Origin: Oscillospiraceae bacterium
Lineage (GTDB): Bacteria > Bacillota_A > Clostridia > Oscillospirales > Oscillospiraceae
Assembly (NCBI GenBank): GCA_021771675.1
Contig: JAETOP010000094.1
Location: forward strand, 1-14,862
Direction: 5' to 3'
DNA: 14,862 nucleotides
Shown: in pieces, positions 1 through 7,816 of the stretch
Numbering within the stretch: the first letter of the stretch is position 1
Layout: each line of letters begins with the position of its first letter
Notes under the pieces: model-generated
The model's input: only the letters and a program-made list of their open reading frames with translations
What the model was told of the DNA's origin: nothing
The model's database searches: none
Translations under genes and position numbers: made by a program

Positions 1-31
1 CGGCGTTCAACGGTTGTGAATACAGGTTCTT

Positions 32-73
32 AACCGGAGAGGCGTCGCACAAGCGGCGCTTCTCCGGTTTTCA
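32..73 (+). terminator. Rho-independent terminator of a gene upstream of the window
   Basis: A near-perfect 17 bp stem (arms 32-48 and 53-69, two G-U pairs) closes on an ACAA loop and is followed by TTTTC on the plus strand. A TAA at 31-33 sits directly at the stem base in frame 1, so a plus-strand gene may end here. Only about ten codons of it would lie in the window, too few to identify. Confidence 0.7.
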
Positions 74-108
74 ACAGGATGCGCTCGCGGTTGCAGAAAT
101 AAATGACA

Positions 109-150
109 CCCCCTGATGTGGGCTTATGTTCCTACATCAGGGGGCTTTGT
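109..150. terminator. Hairpin between convergent genes, probable lacI terminator
   Basis: Arms CCCCCTGATGT (109-119) and ACATCAGGGGG (134-144) form an 11 bp perfect stem with a 14-base loop. Neither side has a strong T-run: CTTTGTCTATT follows on plus and TGTCATTTATTT on minus. It lies about 65 bases after the stop of the minus-strand LacI gene and is most simply its terminator, perhaps working in both directions. Confidence 0.55.
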
Positions 151-211
151 CTATTGTCCGGCTTTACTGGTTCGGTTCATTTTCGCAGAATTTTCAGGCG
201 TATACAGCCTT

Positions 212-1228
212 TCAGACGCGGCTGCATGTTTTGCGCTCCAGCAGGGTGGGAGGAATCAATCGGAGGGCTGGCTCACGCTTACTGGAGGACTCAACACGCT
301 CCAGCAGGCACTCCACGGCCCTTTCCATCAATTCCTTTTTGTGGGGATCCAGGGTGGTCAGGCGGATCTGGGGATAGGAGGCATAGCTGATATTGTCAAA
401 GCCCATGAGGGAAAAATCCTGGGGGATGGAGAGATGGAATTCCTTGGCGGCCGTCATGACGCCCAGCGCAATGCTGTCACAGGCGGCAAAGATCGCGGTC
501 TCCTGGAAATCGTCCAGAAAGATCTGCTTTGCCAGATGATAGCCCACCTCGATCGTGGAAAAAAGTGTCTCGTTGGGCAGGACACGTACCGACATCCCCA
601 GCTGACGGGCGGTATTGGTAAAGCTCTCGCAACGCAGGGAATGGGAGACACTGCTTTGCCGTGTGCCCAAATAGACCACCCGCCGGTGTCCAAGCTTATA
701 TAGATACTCCGCGGCCATCCGGCCGCCGGCGAGATTGTCCGTGGTGACCGCCGGCACCGGTATGGAGGTGGCGGCCACATCAAAGACACCCTGGAGCACA
801 ATGGGGACACGGCCGATATACCGTTGGATCAGTTCTGGAGACTGCCGCGAGGAACTGAACAGAATAATACCTGCCACCCGGTGTCCAATCAAGAAGTCAA
901 ACAATTGGCTGATGTTGGAGTCCTCCACCCGCCCATGACAAACCATGATATGATAACCGCGCTGCTGTACATACCGCTCCAGATTCAGCACCATTTCCGC
1001 AAAGAGAGGATTGTCCAGGCCGGGCAGGATACAGCTGATGATGTCCGAGCGCCCGGCGCTGAGGCTTCGGGCCAGCAGGTTGACCTGGTAGCCGTGCTGC
1101 CGGCAAAGAGCCAGGATTCTGTCGCGGGTCTTTTCGCTCACACCGGGAGAGCCGTTTAGGGTGCGCGACACGGTGGAGTGGGAGACACCAGCCAGCCTGG
1201 CGATGTCTTTGATGGTGACAGGACTCAT
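212..1228 (-). CDS. LacI-family transcriptional regulator
   Basis: This 338-residue protein has the usual LacI-family layout. The N-terminal helix-turn-helix has the signature TIKDIARLAGVSHSTVSRTL at about residues 5-24, followed by a hinge helix (LLARSLSAG, about 51-59). The remainder is a periplasmic-binding-protein-like effector domain with the typical late motif SLMGFDNISYA. Translation could begin 13 codons further upstream at 1267, but GGGGGAGG lies just ahead of the ATG at 1228 and the earlier start would put the operator-like palindrome inside the gene, so 1228 is chosen. The gene is divergent from a second LacI regulator and the two promoter regions share a 14-base sequence. Family knowledge: such proteins usually bind sugars or sugar phosphates and repress nearby catabolic genes. 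The target (itself, the divergent operon, or both) is inferred. The effector cannot be read from the sequence. Confidence 0.93.
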   Translation of the reverse strand: MSPVTIKDIARLAGVSHSTVSRTLNGSPGVSEKTRDRILALCRQHGYQVNLLARSLSAGRSDIISCILPGLDNPLFAEMVLNLERYVQQRGYHIMVCHGRVEDSNISQLFDFLIGHRVAGIILFSSSRQSPELIQRYIGRVPIVLQGVFDVAATSIPVPAVTTDNLAGGRMAAEYLYKLGHRRVVYLGTRQSSVSHSLRCESFTNTARQLGMSVRVLPNETLFSTIEVGYHLAKQIFLDDFQETAIFAACDSIALGVMTAAKEFHLSIPQDFSLMGFDNISYASYPQIRLTTLDPHKKELMERAVECLLERVESSSKREPALRLIPPTLLERKTCSRV

Positions 1229-1258
1229 GGAAACCTCCCCCTTGTCTTTGAACGAACA

Positions 1259-1281
1259 CGGTTGCATGGTTTATGCAACCG
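1259..1281. promoter_or_regulatory. Palindromic operator candidate in the lacI leader
   Basis: CGGTTGCAT (1259-1267), five spacer bases and ATGCAACCG (1273-1281) make a perfect 9 bp inverted repeat, the size and symmetry expected of a LacI-family operator. It lies 31 bases upstream of the minus-strand start codon, so bound repressor would block that transcript. Binding is inferred. Confidence 0.6.
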
Positions 1282-1382
1282 AAGAGGAAATGCGCGTGTT
1301 TGCTTCTTTACCATCTTGAAGGAATGTGTGCGTTTTGCACAGGAAATTAGGGAAATAAGATGGAATTTCTAACAATATTATC

Positions 1383-1411
1383 ATTATATGGAAAAACCAT
1401 AAAAAACACAA
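1383..1411 (-). promoter_or_regulatory. Sigma-A-type promoter for the minus-strand lacI gene
   Basis: On the minus strand TTGTGT (1411-1406) and TATAAT (1388-1383) are 17 bases apart. The predicted start near 1376 leaves a leader of about 148 bases containing the palindrome at 1259-1281. The AT-rich dyad at 1412-1435 lies directly upstream of the -35. Confidence 0.55.
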
Positions 1412-1486
1412 TGCAAAACCATGGAGAATTTTGCACAAAATAGGAGGCGCGCCCGTTGGGTAAGTTGTAGAAAATGCTTCGGTTTA

Positions 1487-1515
1487 TTGACACGTCTTTC
1501 AAATCATGCTATCCT
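1487..1515 (+). promoter_or_regulatory. Sigma-A promoter of the lacI-EEP-transporter operon
   Basis: TTGACA (1487-1492) and TATCCT (1510-1515) are separated by exactly 17 bases. The predicted start, about 1522, is next to the operator-like word at 1523-1536. Confidence 0.8.
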
Positions 1516-1522
1516 TTAAAAA

Positions 1523-1540
1523 GAACACGGTTGCATAATG
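1523..1540. promoter_or_regulatory. Operator half-site at the operon transcription start
   Basis: GAACACGGTTGCAT (1523-1536) is identical over 14 bases to 1254-1267 in the divergent promoter region. Here the full palindrome is not kept; only a short GCATaATGC symmetry follows. Its position at about +1 is where a repressor would stop initiation. It suggests that one LacI protein, or both paralogues, control both directions. Confidence 0.55.
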
Positions 1541-1594
1541 CGAGGCGTCGTGGGGGTTCCGGTATGGCATACCGCAGGGGAGAGGTCACCATTT

Positions 1595-2620
1595 ATGAAG
1601 CGTGTCACCATTTATGACGTCGCAAAGCTGGCGAATGTGAGCCCTACGACGGTGTCGCGGGCACTGCACGACCACCCGGCGATCAGTGAGGGGACAAAGC
1701 AGCGGGTGCGGGCGGCCTGTGAGCAGCTGGCGTATGTGCCGGATATCGTCGCGCGGGGACTCTCTGGACAAAAGACGCACACCATCGGCGTGATTGTCAC
1801 GGATATTTCTGATCCCTATCTTTCGGCACTGTGCGCCGTCATGGAGCGGCACTGTTCGGAGCACGGCTACCGTATGCTTTTAAGCAATACGCTGCACGAT
1901 CCCCAGTATGAATTGGAAGCTGTTGGGAGAATGCTCTCCCAACAGGTGGACGGACTGCTGATCTCCGCGCATTCGCCCCAGTCCCAGGCGCGGCACAGGG
2001 CGCTGATCGGAGATTTGCCCTGTGTCTATTTGGGAAACAACCACACCGCCGATTGCAGCTATGTGGAGGTCGACAATGAACGCGGCGCCTATGAGGCGGC
2101 GCAGTACCTCTACCATCTGGGCCACCGCAGGATTGCCTTTGTGGGCGGACGGGCAGACTCACGGACACTGGAGCTGCGGCTGAAAGGCTACCGCCGCTCG
2201 CTGCTGAGTCATGGGCTGCCGCTTCGGGAGATTGTCGGATCGGATCATGTTGAGGATCTGTGCACGTGGTGCTACCAGCAGACCTTGGACGAACTGAGGA
2301 GCGGGGACGGCTTTGACGCGGTGATCGCTTACACAGACAGGATCGCCATGAGTATCGTGGACGCCGCCGAAGCAAGCGGACTCCGGGTGCCGGAGGATTT
2401 TTCCCTGATCGGCTTTGATGACATCGTATTTGGGCAGCTGCGGCATGTGCGGCTGACATCCGTTTCCCAAAGCTATTTCCGTACCGGACAGCTGGCAGTC
2501 GAGCGGCTTCTGGCGCAGATCGACGGCAGCTGCAGCCGGACGGCGGATATCATTGAGCCGGAGCTGATGATCCGGGATACCTGCCGGAGAATTGAACATA
2601 AGGAGCGATCATCATTATGA
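1595..2620 (+). CDS. LacI-family transcriptional regulator, first gene of operon
   Basis: A 341-residue LacI-family regulator. The N-terminal DNA-binding domain reads TIYDVAKLANVSPTTVSRAL, the hinge helix is near residues 50-58 (VARGLSGQK), and the ligand domain starts with IGVIVTDISDPYLSAL and carries the late motif SLIGFDDIVFGQL. The ATG at 1595 follows AGGGGAGAGG and places the helix-turn-helix at the usual distance from the N terminus; an upstream in-frame ATG at 1538 has no such site and would start only about 16 bases after the predicted transcription start. The stop overlaps the next start in ATGA, so it is translationally coupled to the EEP hydrolase gene and probably controls the whole transporter operon as well as itself. 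It is a distant paralogue of the divergent regulator, not a recent duplicate. Effector unknown; a sugar or sugar phosphate is the family expectation. Confidence 0.94.
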   Translation: MKRVTIYDVAKLANVSPTTVSRALHDHPAISEGTKQRVRAACEQLAYVPDIVARGLSGQKTHTIGVIVTDISDPYLSALCAVMERHCSEHGYRMLLSNTLHDPQYELEAVGRMLSQQVDGLLISAHSPQSQARHRALIGDLPCVYLGNNHTADCSYVEVDNERGAYEAAQYLYHLGHRRIAFVGGRADSRTLELRLKGYRRSLLSHGLPLREIVGSDHVEDLCTWCYQQTLDELRSGDGFDAVIAYTDRIAMSIVDAAEASGLRVPEDFSLIGFDDIVFGQLRHVRLTSVSQSYFRTGQLAVERLLAQIDGSCSRTADIIEPELMIRDTCRRIEHKERSSL

Positions 2621-3654
2621 GAGGAATCCCTCTTGCAGAGCGAAAAGCGCTGGGCGCGCTGCTGGATACCCACACGCAGGTTGACGTCATGGCCCGTATC
2701 CCACAGTTTGCGGAGGCGGAGACGGCCAACTTTGTGGCACCGCCCGCTGAAGTGCCGGAGCAGCTGGGCGTCCTGATGTTCAACATGGAGAGGGGCGTTC
2801 ATTTGCGGGAGATCCAGGAATTCCTGCGGGACTGCCCGGATATCCAGCCCTTTGACGTGATCCTTGCAAATGAGCTGGATGACGGCTGCGCCCGGTCCGG
2901 AAACAAGAACACAGCCCGGGAACTGGCGGAGGCCTTTGGCCTGAACTACGCCTGGGGACTGGAGTTCATCGAGCTGGTAAACGACGAGAATGAAAAGGGC
3001 TTCCACGGAAATGCCGTATTCTCCCGCTGGCCCATCCAGCGGGCGGGCGTTATCCGTCTGCCGGAGCAGTACAATTGGTACTTTGACCGCCAAAGGCGCA
3101 TCGGCGGGCGGCTGGCGGTATACGCACAGCTGGATGTCGGCGGCAGGCCCCTTGGCGTGGTATCCATCCACCTGGAAAACCGCACCCACGGAGAGGGCCG
3201 CCGCATCCAGATGGAGACGATCCTGAGATCGGTCCAAAAGGAGCTGCCGGATATGCCGGTGATCCTGGGCGGCGACCTGAACACCAATACTTTTGACGGC
3301 CGGGCCAAGGAGGACATCGGCGACATTGCCGCCGATCCGGAGATGCGCCGCCGCTGTCTGGAGGAGGTGTTCAGCTTTGAGGCGCTGCTGCCCATGGCCG
3401 CGGCGGAGGGATATCAGATCGTCCCCGGGGAGCCAAAGCTGACCCGCCGCAAACCCCTGCCCGGCGGAGACTTCCTGCCCCTGCGGCTGGACTGGATCAT
3501 GCTGAAAGGCGCTGCGGCCGCGCAGAGCCGCATGGTTTCCACCGCCAAGGAGGATCTGACCTATGCCAAGCCCGGTTCTGCATTGGCGGCTTTTACCGGC
3601 GCGGAGCTGTCCGACCACAACGCCATCTGGGCCCTCTGCCGTCTGGATACCTGA
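2617..3654 (+). CDS. Endonuclease/exonuclease/phosphatase (EEP) family hydrolase
   Basis: A 345-residue protein of the EEP fold (DNase I, sphingomyelinase and inositol-phosphatase superfamily). The catalytic and metal-binding motifs are present in order: N56 in MFNMERG, E86 in ANELDD, H130-G-N132, H185 in SIHLEN, D220 and N222 in GGDLNT, D292 in LDWI, and S332-D333-H334 near the C terminus. The first 45 residues, before the core fold, are unusual for a minimal EEP domain. No signal peptide or membrane segment is visible, so it should act in the cytoplasm. The start overlaps the LacI stop (ATGA) and has AAGGAG at 2600-2605. Being coupled to a regulator and followed by a transporter, it is more likely a phosphodiesterase or phosphatase acting on an imported compound than a DNA repair nuclease. 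That role is inference; the fold is well supported. Confidence 0.9.
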   Translation: MRGIPLAERKALGALLDTHTQVDVMARIPQFAEAETANFVAPPAEVPEQLGVLMFNMERGVHLREIQEFLRDCPDIQPFDVILANELDDGCARSGNKNTARELAEAFGLNYAWGLEFIELVNDENEKGFHGNAVFSRWPIQRAGVIRLPEQYNWYFDRQRRIGGRLAVYAQLDVGGRPLGVVSIHLENRTHGEGRRIQMETILRSVQKELPDMPVILGGDLNTNTFDGRAKEDIGDIAADPEMRRRCLEEVFSFEALLPMAAAEGYQIVPGEPKLTRRKPLPGGDFLPLRLDWIMLKGAAAAQSRMVSTAKEDLTYAKPGSALAAFTGAELSDHNAIWALCRLDT

Positions 3655-3666
3655 CACTGTTCCCCT

Positions 3667-3684
3667 TTCCATGAGGTCATGGAA
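3667..3684. promoter_or_regulatory. 18-base dyad between the EEP and binding-protein genes
   Basis: TTCCATGA GG TCATGGAA is an 8 bp perfect inverted repeat with a two-base centre, in the 76-base gap before the binding-protein gene. A loop of two bases is too tight for a good RNA hairpin, so a protein-binding operator or a weak RNA stem are both possible. No clear promoter accompanies it. Confidence 0.35.
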
Positions 3685-3730
3685 TCAAGATAATCCCTAA
3701 AACCAAACGGACGAAAAGGAGAATCACAAT

Positions 3731-4819
3731 ATGAAAAAAACAACAAAACGCATACTGGCCCTGCTTCTGACTGCCGTGATGCTGCTGGCTCTGACCGCCT
3801 GCGGCGGCGACAAGAAGACTGATGACGCCTCCTCCGGCAGCGATGCGCCCGCGGAGAGCAGCACACCCTCCAGCAAGGAGCTGACGGTCTACACCGCGTT
3901 CCCCGAGGCGGAGGTCATCTATTACTTCAACGCCTTTGAGAAAGAGACCGGCATCAAGGTGAACTACATCCGCCTCTCTGCCGGCGAGATGCTGACACGG
4001 GTGGCCGCTGAGAAAGACAATCCCCAGGCCGCGCTGATGTTCGGCGGCTCCACCGACAACTACATCGCCGCCCAGGAGCAGGGACTGCTGGAGCCCTATC
4101 AGTCCCCGGAGTTGAGCAATACGCCCGACGCCTATATCGACCCCACCGGCACCTGGAATCCCATTTATGTGGGCGCCATCGCCTTTGCCTGCAACAAGGA
4201 TTGGTTCGAGGAGAAAGGCTATGACTACCCCACCAGCTGGGAAGACCTGCTGGACCCCAAGTATAAGGGCGAGATCATCATGGCGCACCCTGCCACCTCC
4301 GGCACCGCCTACACGGTACTGGCCACGCTGGTACAGCTGAAAGGCGACGACGCGGTTTGGGATTATCTGACCAAGCTGAACGCCAATATGTCCCAGTACA
4401 CCAAGTCCGGCTCCGCGGCCCCCAATTCCGTGGCACTGGGCGAATCCGCTATCGCCCTGACGTTCTCCCACGACGGACTTCAGCCCACTGCCGAGGGATA
4501 TCCCATTGAGCTGTCTTTCCCCTCTGACGGCACCGGCTATGAGGTCGGCGCTACCGCGCTGATCAAGGGCGGCCCCGCTGACGAGCAGGAGAATGCCAAG
4601 AAGTTCATCGACTGGATGTGCTCCGAGGCCGGCCAGGGGCTGTACGCTGAAAACAACTCTTTCCGTGTCCCCACCAACACCAAGGCTCCCGTGGCCGACG
4701 GTCTGGTGACGCTGGACTCTGTCGCCGTCATCGACTATGATGCCGTCTGGGCCGCCAGCGTGAAGACCGAGTACACTGAGAAGTTCGAGGAGGCCATTGC
4801 TACTGCTCCCACTGAGTAA
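3731..4819 (+). CDS. ABC transporter substrate-binding lipoprotein, AfuA/FbpA type
   Basis: A 362-residue extracellular binding lipoprotein. A basic N terminus and hydrophobic stretch lead to the lipobox LTAC with lipidated C24, then a Ser/Asp-rich linker to about residue 48. The mature domain begins ELTVYTAFPEAEV, typical of the Fe3+/aminoethylphosphonate/sugar-phosphate binding family. Likely phosphate-contacting stretches are GGSTDN (105-110) and ATSGTAY (188-194). At the place where ferric-binding proteins carry a Tyr-Tyr pair, this one has S246-H247-D248, with E271 23 residues after D248. This H, D and E spacing is what I recall for the sugar-contacting residues of AfuA (H205, D206, E229), which binds hexose phosphates. 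AAGGAG precedes the ATG. A hairpin follows the gene, as is common after binding-protein genes that must be expressed above their permeases. A phosphorylated organic substrate is favoured; iron is unlikely. Confidence 0.92.
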   Translation: MKKTTKRILALLLTAVMLLALTACGGDKKTDDASSGSDAPAESSTPSSKELTVYTAFPEAEVIYYFNAFEKETGIKVNYIRLSAGEMLTRVAAEKDNPQAALMFGGSTDNYIAAQEQGLLEPYQSPELSNTPDAYIDPTGTWNPIYVGAIAFACNKDWFEEKGYDYPTSWEDLLDPKYKGEIIMAHPATSGTAYTVLATLVQLKGDDAVWDYLTKLNANMSQYTKSGSAAPNSVALGESAIALTFSHDGLQPTAEGYPIELSFPSDGTGYEVGATALIKGGPADEQENAKKFIDWMCSEAGQGLYAENNSFRVPTNTKAPVADGLVTLDSVAVIDYDAVWAASVKTEYTEKFEEAIATAPTE

Positions 4820-4835
4820 GCTGCAAAATCGGTTC

Positions 4836-4870
4836 CCCCGGCCTTCCTCCTGAAAGGAGGAGGGCCGGGG
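4836..4870 (+). promoter_or_regulatory. Stable intercistronic hairpin after the binding-protein gene
   Basis: Arms 4836-4851 and 4855-4870 pair over 16 bp with one G-U and a GAA loop. The 3' side is followed by CATTTCAAAA, not a T-run, so this is likely a partial terminator or a 3'-end stabiliser that raises binding-protein mRNA over the downstream permease and ATPase. The 3' arm contains AGGAGGAGG, a Shine-Dalgarno-like sequence that would be hidden in the stem. Confidence 0.65.
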
Positions 4871-4926
4871 CATTTCAAAAGGCCTGTTCCACAGGTCCGC
4901 CTCAACGAAACACAGGAGGAAACCAA

Positions 4927-6693
4927 ATGGCAAAAGCTTCTGAGACCAGCGGGAAGAAAATCGCCCGCGAAAAAAAGTGGAATGAAACCAGAATGATGAT
5001 GCGCCAGCCGGTGATGCTGATCACGGTGCTGCTCACCATCGTGCTTCTGCTTTTATTTGTGATCTATCCGTTGGCCAAGGTTCTGCTCTTCGGCCTGACG
5101 AGTGAGGAGGGCGGACTCTCCTTAGCCACACTTCAGTCCATTTTTTCCACCACACGCTATGTCAAAACATTCGGCCGTACGATGCTGCTGGGCCTGATTG
5201 TTGCTGTGATCGCCACATTTATTGGGTACATCTTCGCATTTGCGATTACGCGCACCAATGTCCCCTGTAAGAGATTTTTGAAAACAATCGCCACGCTGCC
5301 CATTCTGTCCCCGCCGTTTATTCTGTCCCTGTCCATTATCTTCCTGTTCGGCAAGCAGGGACTGATCACCAACACACTGCTGGGAATCAAGGACAACGAC
5401 GTCTACGGCATGGGCAGCCTGATCGTAGTACAGGTGATGAGCTTTTTCCCCATCGCCTATATGACACTCTCCGGAATTTTGGAATCTATCGACGCCTCCG
5501 TGGAGGACGCGGCCTGCAATATGGGCGCCAGCCGGTGGCATACGTTCTGGACTGTCACGTTCCCCCTGTCCCTTCCCGGCATCATCTCTGGCTGCCTGCT
5601 GGTATTCATCCAGTCACTGGAGGACTTTTCCAACCCCGCCACCATCGGCGGAGACTTCACCACGCTGTCCGTGGAGGTCTATCAGATCATCACCGGCACC
5701 TATGACATGCGGAAGGGCTCCGTCTTGGCCATCTTACTGCTGCTGCCGGCCATGATCGCCTTCCTGCTGAACAAGTACTGGGTCAATAAGAAGAGCTTTG
5801 TCACGGTCACCGGTAAGCCTACCCAGGCCCGGAAACTGATGAATGAGCCCCATATCAAATGGCCGCTCTTTGCCTTCTGCATGGTGGTGGCCGCCGTCAT
5901 CATCCTGTTCTACGGCACCGTGGTGTTTGGGTCCTTTGTCACCACCTGGGGCCGGGATTACACCTTCACGCTGGCGCAGTATCAGCGGGCCTTGGCCTAT
6001 GGCTGGGACAGCCTGAAAAACTCCATGGTCCTGGGACTGGCCTCCGCGCTGATTGGCGGCCTGCTGGGCATGATCATCGCCTACATCACCGCCAAGCGGA
6101 ACTATTTCGGCAAGCGGTTTATCGAAGTCTCCTCCGTGCTGATGTTCGCGGTCCCCGGCACAGTGCTGGGCATCAGCTATGTGCTGGGCTTCAACTCCAT
6201 TGACGTGTTCGGCCATAAGATCTCTCTTACCGGCACGGCCCTGATCCTGATCATCGTCTTTACGTTCCGGAATATGCCTGTGGCTATCGAGTCCGGCACC
6301 ACCACGCTGCTGCAGATCGATAACTCCATCGAGGAGGCATCCACCATCCTGGGAGCCGACAGCGGCTACTCTTTCCGCCGCATCACGCTGCCTATGCTGC
6401 GCAACGCCTTCTTCTCCGGCATCGTGTATTCCTTTGTAAAGGCCATCACCGCTGTCAGCGCGGTCATTTTCCTGGTCTCTCCCAGATGGAACCTGGTCAC
6501 CAGCAAGATCTACACCCTGTTTGACCAGGCAAAGTACAGCCAGGCGGCCGCCTTTGTCACCATGCTGGTGGTCATTCTGCTGGTGTTTATCGGCATCTTC
6601 AACACCCTGATCAATTTGCTGCTGGCGCCTCGCTCCAAGGTGCCCCAGGCCAAGAATGCGGCCAAACTTGAGAAAACGGAGGGAACGAAATGA
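4927..6693 (+). CDS. ABC transporter permease, fused double-domain type
   Basis: A 588-residue integral membrane protein made of two tandem binding-protein-dependent permease domains, as in the FbpB/AfuB family. Each half has a cytoplasmic coupling (EAA) loop: VEDAACNMGASRWHTF with PLSLPG (about 192-218) and EEASTILGADSGYSF with TLPMLRNAF (about 469-496). About twelve hydrophobic segments are visible; the first is near 27-50 and the second half restarts near 312-336. The N-terminal 25 residues are charged and cytoplasmic. AGGAGG lies eight bases before the ATG. The stop overlaps the ATPase start in ATGA. Because one polypeptide supplies both halves of the channel, the expected complex is one permease chain, two ATPases and the upstream lipoprotein. 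Confidence 0.95.
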   Translation: MAKASETSGKKIAREKKWNETRMMMRQPVMLITVLLTIVLLLLFVIYPLAKVLLFGLTSEEGGLSLATLQSIFSTTRYVKTFGRTMLLGLIVAVIATFIGYIFAFAITRTNVPCKRFLKTIATLPILSPPFILSLSIIFLFGKQGLITNTLLGIKDNDVYGMGSLIVVQVMSFFPIAYMTLSGILESIDASVEDAACNMGASRWHTFWTVTFPLSLPGIISGCLLVFIQSLEDFSNPATIGGDFTTLSVEVYQIITGTYDMRKGSVLAILLLLPAMIAFLLNKYWVNKKSFVTVTGKPTQARKLMNEPHIKWPLFAFCMVVAAVIILFYGTVVFGSFVTTWGRDYTFTLAQYQRALAYGWDSLKNSMVLGLASALIGGLLGMIIAYITAKRNYFGKRFIEVSSVLMFAVPGTVLGISYVLGFNSIDVFGHKISLTGTALILIIVFTFRNMPVAIESGTTTLLQIDNSIEEASTILGADSGYSFRRITLPMLRNAFFSGIVYSFVKAITAVSAVIFLVSPRWNLVTSKIYTLFDQAKYSQAAAFVTMLVVILLVFIGIFNTLINLLLAPRSKVPQAKNAAKLEKTEGTK

Positions 6694-7808
6694 GCAATCA
6701 ATATGAAAAGCCGGCTTTCAGCAAAAAAAGCTCCGGCGTGATTTTGAAGGATGTCACAAAGATCTTCCAGCAGCCCGATACCGGCAAGGATTTTGTGGCG
6801 GTGGACCATATCGACCTGGAGATCCAGGACGGCGAGATGGTAACGCTGCTGGGGCCCTCCGGCTGTGGAAAGACCACGACCCTCCGCATGATCTCCGGTT
6901 TTGAGTACCCCACCAGCGGAAATGTTTTTATCGGCGAGCGGGACGTGGCTAAGGTTCCTCCCAACAAGCGCGGGATCTCCATGGTGTTCCAGAGTTATGC
7001 CCTGTTTCCCCACATGAACATCTGGGAAAATATCGCTTACGGCCTGCGGGTGGAGAAGCTGCCCCAGGACGAGGTCATCCGCCGCACCAACGACGTGGTG
7101 GAGTTGATGCAGCTCAAGGGCTTGGAAAAGCGCTTCCCCAACCAGCTCTCCGGCGGCCAGCAGCAGCGTGTCGCCCTGGCTCGCGCTGTTGTCATTGAAC
7201 CGAGCGTGCTGCTGTTTGACGAGCCGCTGTCCAACCTGGACGCCAAGCTGCGGGAGAGTATGCGGGATGAGCTGCGCGCCTTGCAGAAGCGCCTTGGCAT
7301 TACCTCTCTGTATGTCACCCACGACCAGTCCGAGGCCATGGCAATCTCCGACCGGGTGGTCATCATGAAGGACGGAGTCATCTGCCAGCAGGGCTCTCCC
7401 ATGGAGATCTATGAGCAGCCCAACAGCCGCTTTGTGGCGAACTTCATCGGCAAGGCCAACTTCATTGACGGCACATTCAGGGGCCGGGACGGTGAGGCGG
7501 CATTGGTGGAGGTGCACGGACATACGTTCCCCATTCCCGCTCCCGGCAGGATGGAGGGCGTCACGGAGGGCGGCACCTGCTGCCTGACCGTCCGGCCGGA
7601 ATCCATCCTCCTCTCCAAGGACGAGGGGCCCCTGCCCGGCACCGTCAGCCGTGCCACCTACTATGGCGCCAAAGTGGAATACGAGGTCATGCTGGGCCAG
7701 CAGCCCATCATCGTGGAGGTCTACAATCCCCAACTGGCAGAACGCTTCGCTGAGGGCGATCAGGTCCGCATGACACTGATCGACCGCTGTGTCCGCGTTC
7801 TTCCGTAA
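6690..7808 (+). CDS. ABC transporter ATP-binding protein with TOBE domain
   Basis: A 372-residue ATPase of the CUT1/FbpC/PotA class that powers the adjacent permease. Walker A is GPSGCGKT (55-62), Q101 forms the Q-loop, the signature is LSGGQQQR (153-160), Walker B is VLLFDE (173-178) with catalytic E178, and the switch histidine is H211 in VTHDQSEAMA. The C-terminal third (about 245-370) is the OB-type TOBE region, including VRPESILL, which in relatives can carry regulatory ligand sites. The ATGA overlap with the permease and GGAGGG at 6678-6683 support the start. The gene ends ten bases before a strong terminator, so it is the last gene of the operon. All catalytic residues are intact. Substrate specificity lies with the binding protein, not with this subunit. 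Confidence 0.96.
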   Translation: MSNQYEKPAFSKKSSGVILKDVTKIFQQPDTGKDFVAVDHIDLEIQDGEMVTLLGPSGCGKTTTLRMISGFEYPTSGNVFIGERDVAKVPPNKRGISMVFQSYALFPHMNIWENIAYGLRVEKLPQDEVIRRTNDVVELMQLKGLEKRFPNQLSGGQQQRVALARAVVIEPSVLLFDEPLSNLDAKLRESMRDELRALQKRLGITSLYVTHDQSEAMAISDRVVIMKDGVICQQGSPMEIYEQPNSRFVANFIGKANFIDGTFRGRDGEAALVEVHGHTFPIPAPGRMEGVTEGGTCCLTVRPESILLSKDEGPLPGTVSRATYYGAKVEYEVMLGQQPIIVEVYNPQLAERFAEGDQVRMTLIDRCVRVLP

Positions 7809-7816
7809 ACGGAGTA

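Larger units (their letters stand above)
1229..1594. other. Divergent regulatory region between two lacI-type genes
   Basis: These 366 bases separate the two regulators. They hold a promoter for each direction, a 23-base palindrome near the minus-strand gene, a second copy of its left half at the plus-strand transcription start, and an AT-rich dyad TGCAAAA-N10-TTTTGCA (1412-1435) just upstream of the minus-strand -35. TTTTGCAC also occurs at both 1333-1340 and 1429-1436. No additional gene is seen here. Confidence 0.7.

Noticed and set aside
88..95. CGGTTGCA near the left edge as a third operator half-site
   Set aside because: Only eight bases match, there is no partner half and it lies between two terminators.
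3677..4933. 418-codon minus-strand ORF opposite the binding-protein gene
   Set aside because: It lies antisense to a well-supported lipoprotein gene, is repetitive in Gly/Val and has no recognisable family; it is a by-product of GC-rich codon use.
3731..7808. Iron(III) ABC transporter
   Set aside because: The transporter type is the same, but the binding protein lacks the Tyr pair for ferric iron and the operon has LacI and EEP partners rather than iron regulation.
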